The notes under the pieces are model-generated. The model made no database searches. It was not told where the DNA came from and saw only the letters and a list, made by a program, of their open reading frames with translations. Below are positions 29,328 to 37,159 of a stretch of 64,000 nt of DNA, in pieces. The stretch is from Halarcobacter ebronensis (GTDB lineage: Bacteria > Campylobacterota > Campylobacteria > Campylobacterales > Arcobacteraceae): contig NZ_CP053836.1 in the NCBI RefSeq assembly GCF_013201825.1, positions 1,426,001-1,490,000 on the forward strand, in the 5' to 3' direction. The first letter of the stretch is position 1. Each line of letters begins with the position of its first letter. Made by a program: the position numbers and the translations under genes.

Positions 29328-30653
29328 ATGGAATATAAGTATGTAAAATCGATTTTTATTGGCTATCTTTTGATGATTTTTTTAGGTGGAATTATTTTAG
29401 CTCTACCTATTTGTCATAAGGGTGACCTTTCCTTTATAGATTCAATTTTTACAGCTGCAAGTGCTGCTTGTGTTACTGGACTTAGCGTAACAAGTACCTC
29501 TGAAAACTTCACTTTGCTTGGAGATTTGATAATCTTAGCTCTTATTCAAATGGGTGGAATAGGGTATATGTCTTTGGTTGTAATCTTTTTTATATTTATA
29601 AAACATAGTCTAAATATTGATGAAAAAAGAGCTTTAAAACTATCCTTGGAGTTACCAAATCTACATGTAATATCATTTTTAAAGAAGATTCTTCTTTCCG
29701 TTCTTCTTTTTGAATTAATAGGCGCCATTGTTCTCTCTTTACAATTTTTTAAAAAGTACGATTTTCTTGATTCTCTATGGTATGGAGTTTTTCATAGTAT
29801 AAGTGCTTTTAATAATGCTGGGTTTTCACTCTTTTCTGACAGTTTCAGTGGATTTCAAGATGATGCAATTATTCTTATTACAATTAGTTTTTTGGTAATT
29901 TTTGGAGGTCTTGGTTATTTTGTTTTAATTGAAATATATGAAAATAGAAGATTATCTAGAAGATATACAATTAATACAAAGTTGATGATTATAGGAACTC
30001 TTATATTAATAGTTGCAGGGATGATTCTTTTTTTATCAATTGAGTGGAACAATCCTAAAACTTTTGGTCCTCTAAGCATTTATGAAAAGATTTTAAACTC
30101 CTTTTTCCTTTCTATAAATTTTAGAACAAGTGGTTTTAACTCAATAGATATAGGTTCATTAAAAGAGTCTTCTCTGTTTTTTTCAACTCTGTTTATGATG
30201 ACTGGTGCTGGACAAGGAAGTACAGCAGGAGGTATGAAAATTACTACTGTTGCAATATTAATTGTTACAGTTTTATATATTTTAAAAGAGAGTAATCAGC
30301 AACCAAGTATTTTTAAAAGAACTATTGAGCAAAAGGTTATAAATAGAGCTTTAGCTATTATTATATGTTCTTCCTTTTTTGTTCTTTTTGCAACTTTAAT
30401 TCTTGTAGAGACTCAAAATTTACCCTTTTTAAAGATACTTTTTGAAGTAACTTCTGCTTTTGGTACAGTTGGTTTATCAACAGGGAATAATGGCATATTA
30501 AGCTTTTCCCAACAGTTTGATACATTTGGAAAGAGTGTAATAATTGTAATGATGTTAGCTGGAAGACTTGGAGTTTTTGGTTTTGGTCTTGTCCTTCTAG
30601 GCAAAGCAAAAACAAAACACTATAAATACCCTACAGAAAGGATAATCATATGA
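29328..30653 (+). CDS. ktrB: KtrB/TrkH-family potassium channel-like transport subunit
   Basis: About 441 residues, the KtrB size rather than the larger TrkH. Four M1-P-M2 repeats are visible through their filter loops: AACVTGLSVTSTSENF near 48, FNNAGFSLFSDS near 162, FRTSGFNSID near 264 and FGTVGLSTGNNG near 382, each with the central glycine. It forms the membrane pore for K+ uptake, gated by a cytosolic RCK ring. An upstream TTG gives one extra residue; I take the ATG at 29328. It overlaps ktrA by 4 bp. Confidence 0.93.
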   Translation: MEYKYVKSIFIGYLLMIFLGGIILALPICHKGDLSFIDSIFTAASAACVTGLSVTSTSENFTLLGDLIILALIQMGGIGYMSLVVIFFIFIKHSLNIDEKRALKLSLELPNLHVISFLKKILLSVLLFELIGAIVLSLQFFKKYDFLDSLWYGVFHSISAFNNAGFSLFSDSFSGFQDDAIILITISFLVIFGGLGYFVLIEIYENRRLSRRYTINTKLMIIGTLILIVAGMILFLSIEWNNPKTFGPLSIYEKILNSFFLSINFRTSGFNSIDIGSLKESSLFFSTLFMMTGAGQGSTAGGMKITTVAILIVTVLYILKESNQQPSIFKRTIEQKVINRALAIIICSSFFVLFATLILVETQNLPFLKILFEVTSAFGTVGLSTGNNGILSFSQQFDTFGKSVIIVMMLAGRLGVFGFGLVLLGKAKTKHYKYPTERIII

Positions 30654-31297
30654 AAACTATTGCTGTTATAGGATTAGGAAAATTTGGATTTTATATAGCA
30701 AAGTCAATGTCAAAACTAAATGTAAAAGTTATTGCTGTTGACAATGATGAAAAAAAGGTTCAAGAGATAAGTGAATATGTTGATAACTCCTTTGTTATTG
30801 ATAGTACGAGTAAACAAGCCTTGGAAGAGGTGGGAATATATAATCTTAACACAGTAATTGTAAGTATAGGTGAGAATATTGAAGCAAGTATTCTAACCGT
30901 AATGGCGCTAAAAGATCTGAATAATAAAAGAATTATTGCAAAAGCTATTACAAATACCCACGGGGAGATTCTTGCTAAAATCGGTGCATTTAAAGTTATC
31001 TATCCTGAAAAAATTGCAGGAAGGATGTTGGTTAAAAAATTTGTGGACGATATACCTATTGAGGAGATAGATATTAGTGATAGCATAAAAGGTGTTAAAC
31101 TAGTTGTTGGGGATAATTTAGTTGGAAAAACAATTACAAGTATAGAAAAAGAGTATAACAACTTTAAAATTGTAGCTTATAAAAGTAGTGACAAGTGGTT
31201 CTTTTGCGTTGATTCAAACTACAAAGTAGAAAAAGATGATCAACTCATTTTACTTGGAGAGACAAAATATATAGATGGTTTTTATCAAGAGTTATAA
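30650..31297 (+). CDS. ktrA: KtrA/TrkA-type RCK regulatory subunit
   Basis: 215 residues with an N-terminal RCK/Rossmann domain (VIGLGKFGFYIAKS at residues 5-18, acidic residue ending strand 2 in VIAVDNDEKKV) and a C-terminal RCK_C/TrkA_C domain (about 135-215; GDNLVGKTITSIEKE and LILLGETKYI). The GLGKFG nucleotide loop is the KtrA form. It assembles as an octameric ring on KtrB and binds ATP/ADP or NAD(H). It is the last gene of the apparent operon; a palindromic hairpin follows the stop. Confidence 0.93.
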   Translation: MKTIAVIGLGKFGFYIAKSMSKLNVKVIAVDNDEKKVQEISEYVDNSFVIDSTSKQALEEVGIYNLNTVIVSIGENIEASILTVMALKDLNNKRIIAKAITNTHGEILAKIGAFKVIYPEKIAGRMLVKKFVDDIPIEEIDISDSIKGVKLVVGDNLVGKTITSIEKEYNNFKIVAYKSSDKWFFCVDSNYKVEKDDQLILLGETKYIDGFYQEL

Positions 31298-31318
31298 GCA
31301 GCTTTTAAAAGCTACTTA
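31295..31318. terminator. hairpin terminator after ktrA, shared with the convergent DUF5718-like gene
   Basis: The 14-bp palindrome AGCTTTTAAAAGCT is flanked by TAAG and CTTA, giving an 11-bp stem with one mismatch. It fills the gap between the convergent stops, and TATTATT follows on the plus strand. Confidence 0.6.
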
Positions 31319-32161
31319 TTATTCAACTACTTGATATAGTTTACTACATTGTGAAAGATGAATATTATCTCCTGCCATATCTCTTTTAATATCTTCAAAA
31401 GAGTGGAAATGTGCATTATACACATAAATAAAGATCTCATCACCTTTTTGTAAATAGTTTTTTTTACCAAACTCTGTATATGCAGTTGCCCCTGCAGCTA
31501 TTAATAATCCCTTGTGTTTGCTTATTGTCTCTAAATATTGAGGTAAGCCTTCAAGAGGTCCTAAATCAGGTTGATTATTAAACTGTTTTATCATCCACTC
31601 TTTTAATTGAGTAAAAAAGTATGAGTATGATTTTACAGCACTTATTGCTCCATAGTTTTTTAAAACTCCATCTCTTCTTACAAAAGAAGCAATATGATAT
31701 TTGCCTAAAATTCCCTCCTCTTCAAAGTTGTCAATTTTAATAAACTCAGGAGCTATTCCTTTTGAAGCATCTCCCCAATTTTTTTTAGTGCTTAGTTTAT
31801 TTCCATCTTGAACTCTATTTGAGCAATCATTGAAGGCTCCAAAATATTTTGGAATTAAATCAACCAATTTCCCATTTTTATATTTGAAATCACAAAGCAA
31901 AGCAACTTCTGCTTCAACTTGTAGTTTTTCAATATTATTATGATTGATACTATGAGTAGAGTAAGGAAAATTTCCTAAATGGGAACTATCTTTTGGAATA
32001 TAAAAAGGAAAAAGTCCCTTTGGAGCATCTTTTTGTTCTGTTTTTATATCTTTAAACCCGTCTGCTTCACCTGCTTCACCTAAGTGATTTGCAAAGTTTC
32101 CTGCAACACCAAAACCTAAATAATCTTTTAAATCTTCAAGATTAATACTATATTTGTCCAT
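31319..32161 (-). CDS. DUF5718-like protein, possibly fumarylacetoacetase-fold
   Basis: 280 residues. I associate it with the uncharacterised DUF5718 family from Campylobacterota-type genomes. The segment VEAEVALLCDFKY followed by YFGAFNDCSNRVQ resembles the metal-binding Glu and ND(V/C)S motifs of the fumarylacetoacetate-hydrolase fold, and the C-terminal KGDEIFIYVYNAHFHSFEDI would be the closing strands. A hydrolase or decarboxylase of a beta-keto or CoA-free acid is therefore possible, but this is inferred from a few motifs. It is transcribed alone, and the mesaconyl-CoA-type genes lie just upstream on the same strand after a 242-bp gap. Confidence 0.6.
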   Translation of the reverse strand: MDKYSINLEDLKDYLGFGVAGNFANHLGEAGEADGFKDIKTEQKDAPKGLFPFYIPKDSSHLGNFPYSTHSINHNNIEKLQVEAEVALLCDFKYKNGKLVDLIPKYFGAFNDCSNRVQDGNKLSTKKNWGDASKGIAPEFIKIDNFEEEGILGKYHIASFVRRDGVLKNYGAISAVKSYSYFFTQLKEWMIKQFNNQPDLGPLEGLPQYLETISKHKGLLIAAGATAYTEFGKKNYLQKGDEIFIYVYNAHFHSFEDIKRDMAGDNIHLSQCSKLYQVVE

Positions 32162-32357
32162 TATAAATACCTTTATTTAATATTGACAATAAGTTTTTTA
32201 TTTTGTGATTTGATTTAAAGTGAGAATATTTTAGAGAAGTTTATGAGTAGTTGTGTCTATTGTCTTTAAAATCTACTGGGATATAAACTCTTCTCACTAT
32301 AGTTTTTGACGAGCATGGCAAGTGCGTTTTTCATCTTTCATCCTTTCTTATTATTTT

Positions 32358-32382
32358 GAAAGAGGAAGAATACTCCTCTTTC
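32358..32382. terminator. weak hairpin downstream of the CitE-like gene
   Basis: Nine-bp perfect arms GAAAGAGGA and TCCTCTTTC with a 7-nt loop lie 22 bp after the stop of the gene on the minus strand. No T-tract follows on either strand, so it may be a transcript 3'-end stabiliser rather than a full terminator. Confidence 0.4.
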
Positions 32383-32403
32383 CTTAAAATTATTATTTAA
32401 TTT

Positions 32404-33387
32404 TTATGCAAAGAATCTTTTTTCAGCTTCCTCTAATAGTTTGGTTCCTGAGAATTTTGCCCTTTGAACAAGTTCCCAAAAGTATCTATATGTAGCTCTG
32501 TCATGTAGCTCCCCATCATATTGAATAGGTCCCCACTGCTCATCTTGAGCTTTTATAAGAATATTTTGAGCAGCTTCAAGCTCTGTAAAATCTGGTTTCA
32601 TAGCATCAACAATTGCTTGAACTTGTGTTGGGTAAATAGACCACATTCTCATAAACCCAAACTCACTTCTAGCACGTTCAGCATCTTTATATGTTTGGTA
32701 TGGGTTTTTTAAATCAAGGGTTACATTGTGGCAAGGGATAACATGGTTTTGAATTGCTGCTTGACAAACCTTTGCTTTTGCTGCTGCAATTAGTCTATGT
32801 TCAAACTGCCCTGGACTTCTCATATTTATTGCAGGGATTGCCCCTTGGTACCCTGATACAAAATCCATTAGACCAAAATCAAGTACTTGAAGCCAAGGTA
32901 AAGTTGCTATTTGCTCCACATCTCTTAAAGCCCCGTGAGTCTCTATTAGAATATGAATTGGAATCTCTCTTTTTATTCCTGCCTCTTTTGCCACTTTTTG
33001 AATATACTCAATTTGCATCTTAGCATCCTCATAACAAGTTGATTTTGGCAAAGTTATATATGCTAACTTCTCGCCAGCTCCAGGAACAAGGATATCAACA
33101 TCTTGTCTCCAATCTGGGTGAGAGTGGTCATGTATTCTAGTTCCAGCCATAGCGTATGGATTCTCATCAGAGTTTACAACTCTTACAATCATTTGTGCAT
33201 GCTCTACCTCTTTTCCTGTTTCTGCTCCATCTTCACAATCACAAGTAATATCAAATACAGGTCCAAGCTTTTTTTGCATCTCAAAACCTTTTTTAATAAG
33301 TTTTTCACTTCCTGCAAAGTGCTCGCAAGCTGGAATAATTGGCAAAGATTTACCTGATTCAAATAGTGCTTCATTTGGGTGTGTCAT
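32404..33387 (-). CDS. CitE/HpcH-family CoA-ester lyase (malyl-/methylmalyl-CoA lyase type)
   Basis: A 327-residue TIM-barrel lyase of the citrate lyase beta / malyl-CoA lyase family. It keeps the canonical residues: acidic pair in TCDCEDGAETGKE near 48, arginine in AGTRIHDHSHPDWRQD near 83, metal Glu in HILIETHGAL near 147, Asp in DFGLMDFVSGYQ near 170, and the end block WSIYPTQVQAIVDA near 251. Such enzymes cleave 3-hydroxy-dicarboxyl-CoA esters to acetyl- or propionyl-CoA and an oxoacid, or act as thioesterases. It is 156 bp downstream of the mesaconyl-CoA hydratase and is the best candidate here for cleaving beta-methylmalyl-CoA. The exact substrate is inference. Confidence 0.82.
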   Translation of the reverse strand: MTHPNEALFESGKSLPIIPACEHFAGSEKLIKKGFEMQKKLGPVFDITCDCEDGAETGKEVEHAQMIVRVVNSDENPYAMAGTRIHDHSHPDWRQDVDILVPGAGEKLAYITLPKSTCYEDAKMQIEYIQKVAKEAGIKREIPIHILIETHGALRDVEQIATLPWLQVLDFGLMDFVSGYQGAIPAINMRSPGQFEHRLIAAAKAKVCQAAIQNHVIPCHNVTLDLKNPYQTYKDAERARSEFGFMRMWSIYPTQVQAIVDAMKPDFTELEAAQNILIKAQDEQWGPIQYDGELHDRATYRYFWELVQRAKFSGTKLLEEAEKRFFA

Positions 33388-33521
33388 AATAGTTTCTCCT
33401 TAAAAAATTGGTTCCCATTTTTTAAGGGAACCTTTACTTTGTTTTCTTCTTTTTAGCATAGAAAATAAATTTCTATTAAAAGAATCCTGTTGGTTAAACT
33501 CTCTTCGAGAAAATCCTAAAG

Positions 33522-33539
33522 AGAGCAACGAGTTGCTCT
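33522..33539. terminator. hairpin between the mesaconyl-CoA hydratase gene and the CitE-like gene
   Basis: Perfect 8-bp arms AGAGCAAC and GTTGCTCT with a 2-nt centre lie 5 bp after the hydratase stop (minus strand). A second small hairpin (TCTC-TTC-GAGA) follows at about 33500. The downstream T-tract is weak, so partial termination or mRNA processing that tunes the last gene is plausible. Confidence 0.45.
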
Positions 33540-33543
33540 TAAC

Positions 33544-34614
33544 TTATTTACCTGTTTTTTTCTTTGGTATGATTACAGTGTAATCCAAATCAAGTACCAC
33601 ATTTTTTAGGTACTTACCTTCTTCATCTTTTGGCTGTTCAATTTCACTTGAAGCTTGATTTTTAACTGCAATAGTTCTTAATCTTAAAAGCCCAATATCT
33701 TCTCTACTGTGCTCAAGTTTCTCTAAAATTTCTGTGTAAGCATAGATAGTATCTCCAGCATAGGTTGGATTACAGTGGGCTCCACTATTTATTGCATATA
33801 CCCATTGGGCATTTTGTAAACCATTAAATGATATTGCCCTAGCAATTGAGATAATAATACCTCCATACATCAATCTTTGCCCCATAGGAGAGCTTTTCAT
33901 CATATGGTCATTGAAGTGCACCTTTGCATTGTTTTGATAAAGCTTTGTTGCCAAAGTGTGGTCACTATTATCAATTGTAATACCCTCAGGGTGATTTAAT
34001 CTCTCTCCTACCTCATAATCTTCAAAGAAAAACTTTCCACCAGTTGCATCTGTATTAACTTCATCTATTTTTGGAATATTAATCTTTTCTAAAATAGGAG
34101 TTGCCTCTTTAAAACTTGGTATTTCACTAATTTTACTTAAAGTTTGGGTATCTCTTTTATGAACCATAACCCATCTTTTGAAGTTTAATACCTCTTCATC
34201 TCTTTGATTTTTTCCTATAGAGTGCACATATACAACTCCACTTTTTCCATTTGAGTTCTCCTTTAATCCAATAACTGTTGAACTCATAGAGACTGTATCT
34301 CCAACATATACAGAAGTTGGAAAACGAATCTCCGCATAACCTAAATTTGCAATAGCATTTAAAGAGATATCTTGAACAGATTTTCCAAAGGTTAGATGAA
34401 ACATCAAAATATCATCTATTGGTCTTTTCTCATATCCAAGCTCTTTTGCTACAATATCCGAAGAGTGTAGGGCAAACCTAGAACCAGTGAAAGCTATATA
34501 TAGAGATACATCACCCTCACTAATTGTTCTAGGCAAGGGATGAACTATCTCTTGACCCATAAAAAAGTCTTCAAAAAAGTTACCCATATTTATTTTAGTA
34601 CTAATTTTTGACAA
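33544..34614 (-). CDS. mch: mesaconyl-CoA hydratase (MaoC-type double hotdog)
   Basis: About 356 residues with two hotdog/MaoC halves. The opening GNFFEDFFMGQEIVHPLPRT, then EGDVSLYIAFTGSRFALHSS, ISLNAIANLGYAEIRFPTSV and GVVYVHSIGKNQRDEEVL, agree closely with mesaconyl-C1-CoA hydratase (beta-methylmalyl-CoA dehydratase) of the ethylmalonyl-CoA and 3-hydroxypropionate cycles as I remember that family. The second half carries DHTLATKLYQNNAKVHFND. The frame can be read from a TTG at 34635, but AAGGAG at 34626-34621 is 6 bp from a TTG at 34614 whose product begins MSKISTK, matching known N-termini; I use that. It lies 10 bp after the ligase-lyase fusion gene. It would interconvert mesaconyl-CoA and beta-methylmalyl-CoA. 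Confidence 0.88.
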   Translation of the reverse strand: MSKISTKINMGNFFEDFFMGQEIVHPLPRTISEGDVSLYIAFTGSRFALHSSDIVAKELGYEKRPIDDILMFHLTFGKSVQDISLNAIANLGYAEIRFPTSVYVGDTVSMSSTVIGLKENSNGKSGVVYVHSIGKNQRDEEVLNFKRWVMVHKRDTQTLSKISEIPSFKEATPILEKINIPKIDEVNTDATGGKFFFEDYEVGERLNHPEGITIDNSDHTLATKLYQNNAKVHFNDHMMKSSPMGQRLMYGGIIISIARAISFNGLQNAQWVYAINSGAHCNPTYAGDTIYAYTEILEKLEHSREDIGLLRLRTIAVKNQASSEIEQPKDEEGKYLKNVVLDLDYTVIIPKKKTGK

Positions 34615-34624
34615 ATCTTGCTCC

Positions 34625-37144
34625 TTATTTTCCAAATAGATTTTGACCTAAAGATTTATATGTCTCATAAAGGGTAATCATTTTTTTAGCCCATCTAATC
34701 TTACACTTATCAATAAGCTTATCTTTAAATAGAATTACCTCTTTACCATCTTTCTCTGCCTCTTCATATTTGGCAATCATCTGCTCATACTCTTCAACCT
34801 CTTTTTGCTTTGGAGTGAAGATATCATTTATATACTCAACTTGTACAGGGTGGATTAAAGCCTTCCCATCAAATCCTATATCAAAAGCATCTTTTGTGGA
34901 GTCTTCACAAGCAAACTCATCATGCACATCATAGTGAGCACCATCAATTACAGTTTTCCCATAAGCTTTTGCTGATAGGGCAATTCTAGCTAGGTAATTA
35001 AACATAGCCTTAGAACCTCTTTTTATATCTATTTGAAGTCTATTTGCCAGCTTATTTGAACCAACAACTACAACTTCAAGTTTTGAACTAACTCTGCATA
35101 TTTCAGGTGAGTTTAGAATAGCTAAAGGTGTCTCTATCATAACCATCATTGATAGTTCTGGATTTAGTTCCATCAAAGCTTCTTCTGCTTGTAACACTTG
35201 TTCTGGTGTTTCAATTTGTGCAAATAAAATTGCATCTATTTCAAGCTCTGAAGCTAGTTTCATATCTTTTTCAAACTCAGGTGTTCCTATAACATTAACT
35301 TTTAAAATTCTTTCACTTTCACCAAATTTAGAACCCTCTTTATCAAATATCTCTTTAATAGTATTTCTAGCAACCTCTTTTTGCTCTTGTAAGATTGCTT
35401 CCAAATCAAACACCACACAATCTGCTAAGATTGATTTTGCTTTTTGTAGATACTTTTTATTATATGCTGGAACAAAAAGCATAGATCTTCTTGCTTTATA
35501 TTCTATTATCTCTTCACCACTTTGTTTTGCATGGTATTGTTCATGTAACTGTTTTACTAACTGTTTTCTTAGAACTTTTCCATTTTTTGTTCTTGGATAA
35601 TCTTTTAAACCATAGATTATCTTTGGAGCTTTATATTTCGCAAGATTCTTTTGAGAGTAGGCTAAAACTTCCTCTTCTTGCTCTTTTGTTAGCTCACGAT
35701 GCCCAATAACTGCTATTGCAACTAGAGTTTTCTCTTTTTCAATATCTAATCCAAAAGCAACACAATCAGCCACTAATTCGTGTGTTTTAACAACTCTTTC
35801 AATCTCATGTGGAGATACTCTAAATCCAAAGGTATTGATAATATCATCTTTTCTACCTATAAACCAGATATAGCCATCTTTGTCTTTTCTTGCATAATCT
35901 CCTGTAAAGAAGTATCCATCATGCTTTGCTTTTGTTGTTTCATCCTCTAAATGCCAATACTCTAAGAATAGTCCAGGATCATCAACTCCAATACAAATCA
36001 TTCCTTCCTCTTCAAGACCAACTTCTTCTAAAGTTTCAGGATTTAGAAGTTTTACAGTGTGTCCTGGTTGTACAAAACCTGCACTTCCCGGTCTAATAGG
36101 ATTATAAATAGAGTGAGAAATATAATAAGAACATTCACTCATACCAATGGCTTCATAAATATCTTGTTTGAATCTCTCCTGCCAAAGTTTAATCATCTCA
36201 TCAGATAGGTGTTCACCTGCGCTCATGCAGTATCTTAAACTTGAACAATCCTCTATTGTAGAATCTGTTTTTTGAATAATCTGTCTATAAATAGTTGGAA
36301 CACCAATAAAGATTGTACAATTATGCTTTTTGATTAAATCAATCCACGTTGATGCATCATTTGAACCCTCATAAGCTATTACAGTGTGCCCATTGTACAG
36401 TGGATCCATTAGAGCAGAACCCAATACATATGTCCAGTTAAACTTTCCAGAGTGCATAATTCTGTCATTCTCTTTAAAGTTAAACCAATACTCAGTTGCA
36501 GGGGTTCTTCCAATTAGTGACCTATGTGAGTGTAAAACTCCCTTTGGATATCCAGTTGTCCCAGAAGTATATACCAAATATGCAGGTTCACCAGCTTTTG
36601 AGTTGTAGTGATTTGGTGTTTTATCGGCTGTTTTTAATATCTCATTTAAAGAGTATACATTTATCCCTTTTGGTTTTTTAAGCTCCTCCACACTATTTAT
36701 AGCTGCAACAATAATTGTTTTTAAGTTATCAATATTTTCTAAATATGGAACTAGGTTCTCATACATAGAAGCTGACAGTACAATTGCACTTGCTTGTGAA
36801 TCTTCAGCAAGATATTTAACCTCTGAACCACTTAATAGTGTTGAAGTTGGAACTGCAATAATTCCAGCTTTAATACTTCCAAAAAAAGAGATAGGGTAAG
36901 CAAGTGAGTTTTTTAGACATACTAAAACTCTATCCCTTGGTCCAATTCCAATTGAAGTTAGGAAGTTACAAAGTTGATCTGATTTTTCAGATAACTCTTT
37001 ATATGTAATCTCATCAGTACCAAGCTTATCATCTTCAATAATCATAGCTGTACTGTTCTCTTTTTTAGTTCCTAAATGTTTTGATGTACAAGCTACACCA
37101 ATATTTAAAAATTCAGGTACTTCAATTTTTAGATTTGTACTCAT
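34625..37144 (-). CDS. acyl-CoA ligase fused to a CitE-like lyase domain
   Basis: An 839-residue fusion. Residues 1-540 are an AMP-forming acyl-CoA ligase: P-loop YLVYTSGTTGYPKG near 190, EAIGMSECSYYIS near 330, TGDYARKDKDGYIWFIGRKD near 405, and the C-terminal catalytic Lys in RTKNGKVLRKQL near 510. It is closest in feel to benzoate-CoA-ligase-like enzymes. Residues about 550-839 form a CitE/HpcH barrel (RRSMLFVPAYNKK, MIETPLAIL, ALIHPVQVEYINDIF). Key lyase residues are changed: DLED is DLEA, the RxN arginine is lysine (LKVNVIG), and the metal Asp in GxxD is Asn (GSNKL). AGGGAG is 7 bp before the ATG at 37144 (a TTG lies two codons upstream). It probably activates the pathway acid; the lyase half may be inactive or altered. 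Confidence 0.85.
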   Translation of the reverse strand: MSTNLKIEVPEFLNIGVACTSKHLGTKKENSTAMIIEDDKLGTDEITYKELSEKSDQLCNFLTSIGIGPRDRVLVCLKNSLAYPISFFGSIKAGIIAVPTSTLLSGSEVKYLAEDSQASAIVLSASMYENLVPYLENIDNLKTIIVAAINSVEELKKPKGINVYSLNEILKTADKTPNHYNSKAGEPAYLVYTSGTTGYPKGVLHSHRSLIGRTPATEYWFNFKENDRIMHSGKFNWTYVLGSALMDPLYNGHTVIAYEGSNDASTWIDLIKKHNCTIFIGVPTIYRQIIQKTDSTIEDCSSLRYCMSAGEHLSDEMIKLWQERFKQDIYEAIGMSECSYYISHSIYNPIRPGSAGFVQPGHTVKLLNPETLEEVGLEEEGMICIGVDDPGLFLEYWHLEDETTKAKHDGYFFTGDYARKDKDGYIWFIGRKDDIINTFGFRVSPHEIERVVKTHELVADCVAFGLDIEKEKTLVAIAVIGHRELTKEQEEEVLAYSQKNLAKYKAPKIIYGLKDYPRTKNGKVLRKQLVKQLHEQYHAKQSGEEIIEYKARRSMLFVPAYNKKYLQKAKSILADCVVFDLEAILQEQKEVARNTIKEIFDKEGSKFGESERILKVNVIGTPEFEKDMKLASELEIDAILFAQIETPEQVLQAEEALMELNPELSMMVMIETPLAILNSPEICRVSSKLEVVVVGSNKLANRLQIDIKRGSKAMFNYLARIALSAKAYGKTVIDGAHYDVHDEFACEDSTKDAFDIGFDGKALIHPVQVEYINDIFTPKQKEVEEYEQMIAKYEEAEKDGKEVILFKDKLIDKCKIRWAKKMITLYETYKSLGQNLFGK

Positions 37145-37159
37145 CTTCAAACTCCCTAA

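Noticed and set aside
32162-32403. Hidden small gene in the 242-bp gap after the CitE-like gene
   Set aside because: Only short frames without ribosome sites occur; apart from one hairpin I see nothing.
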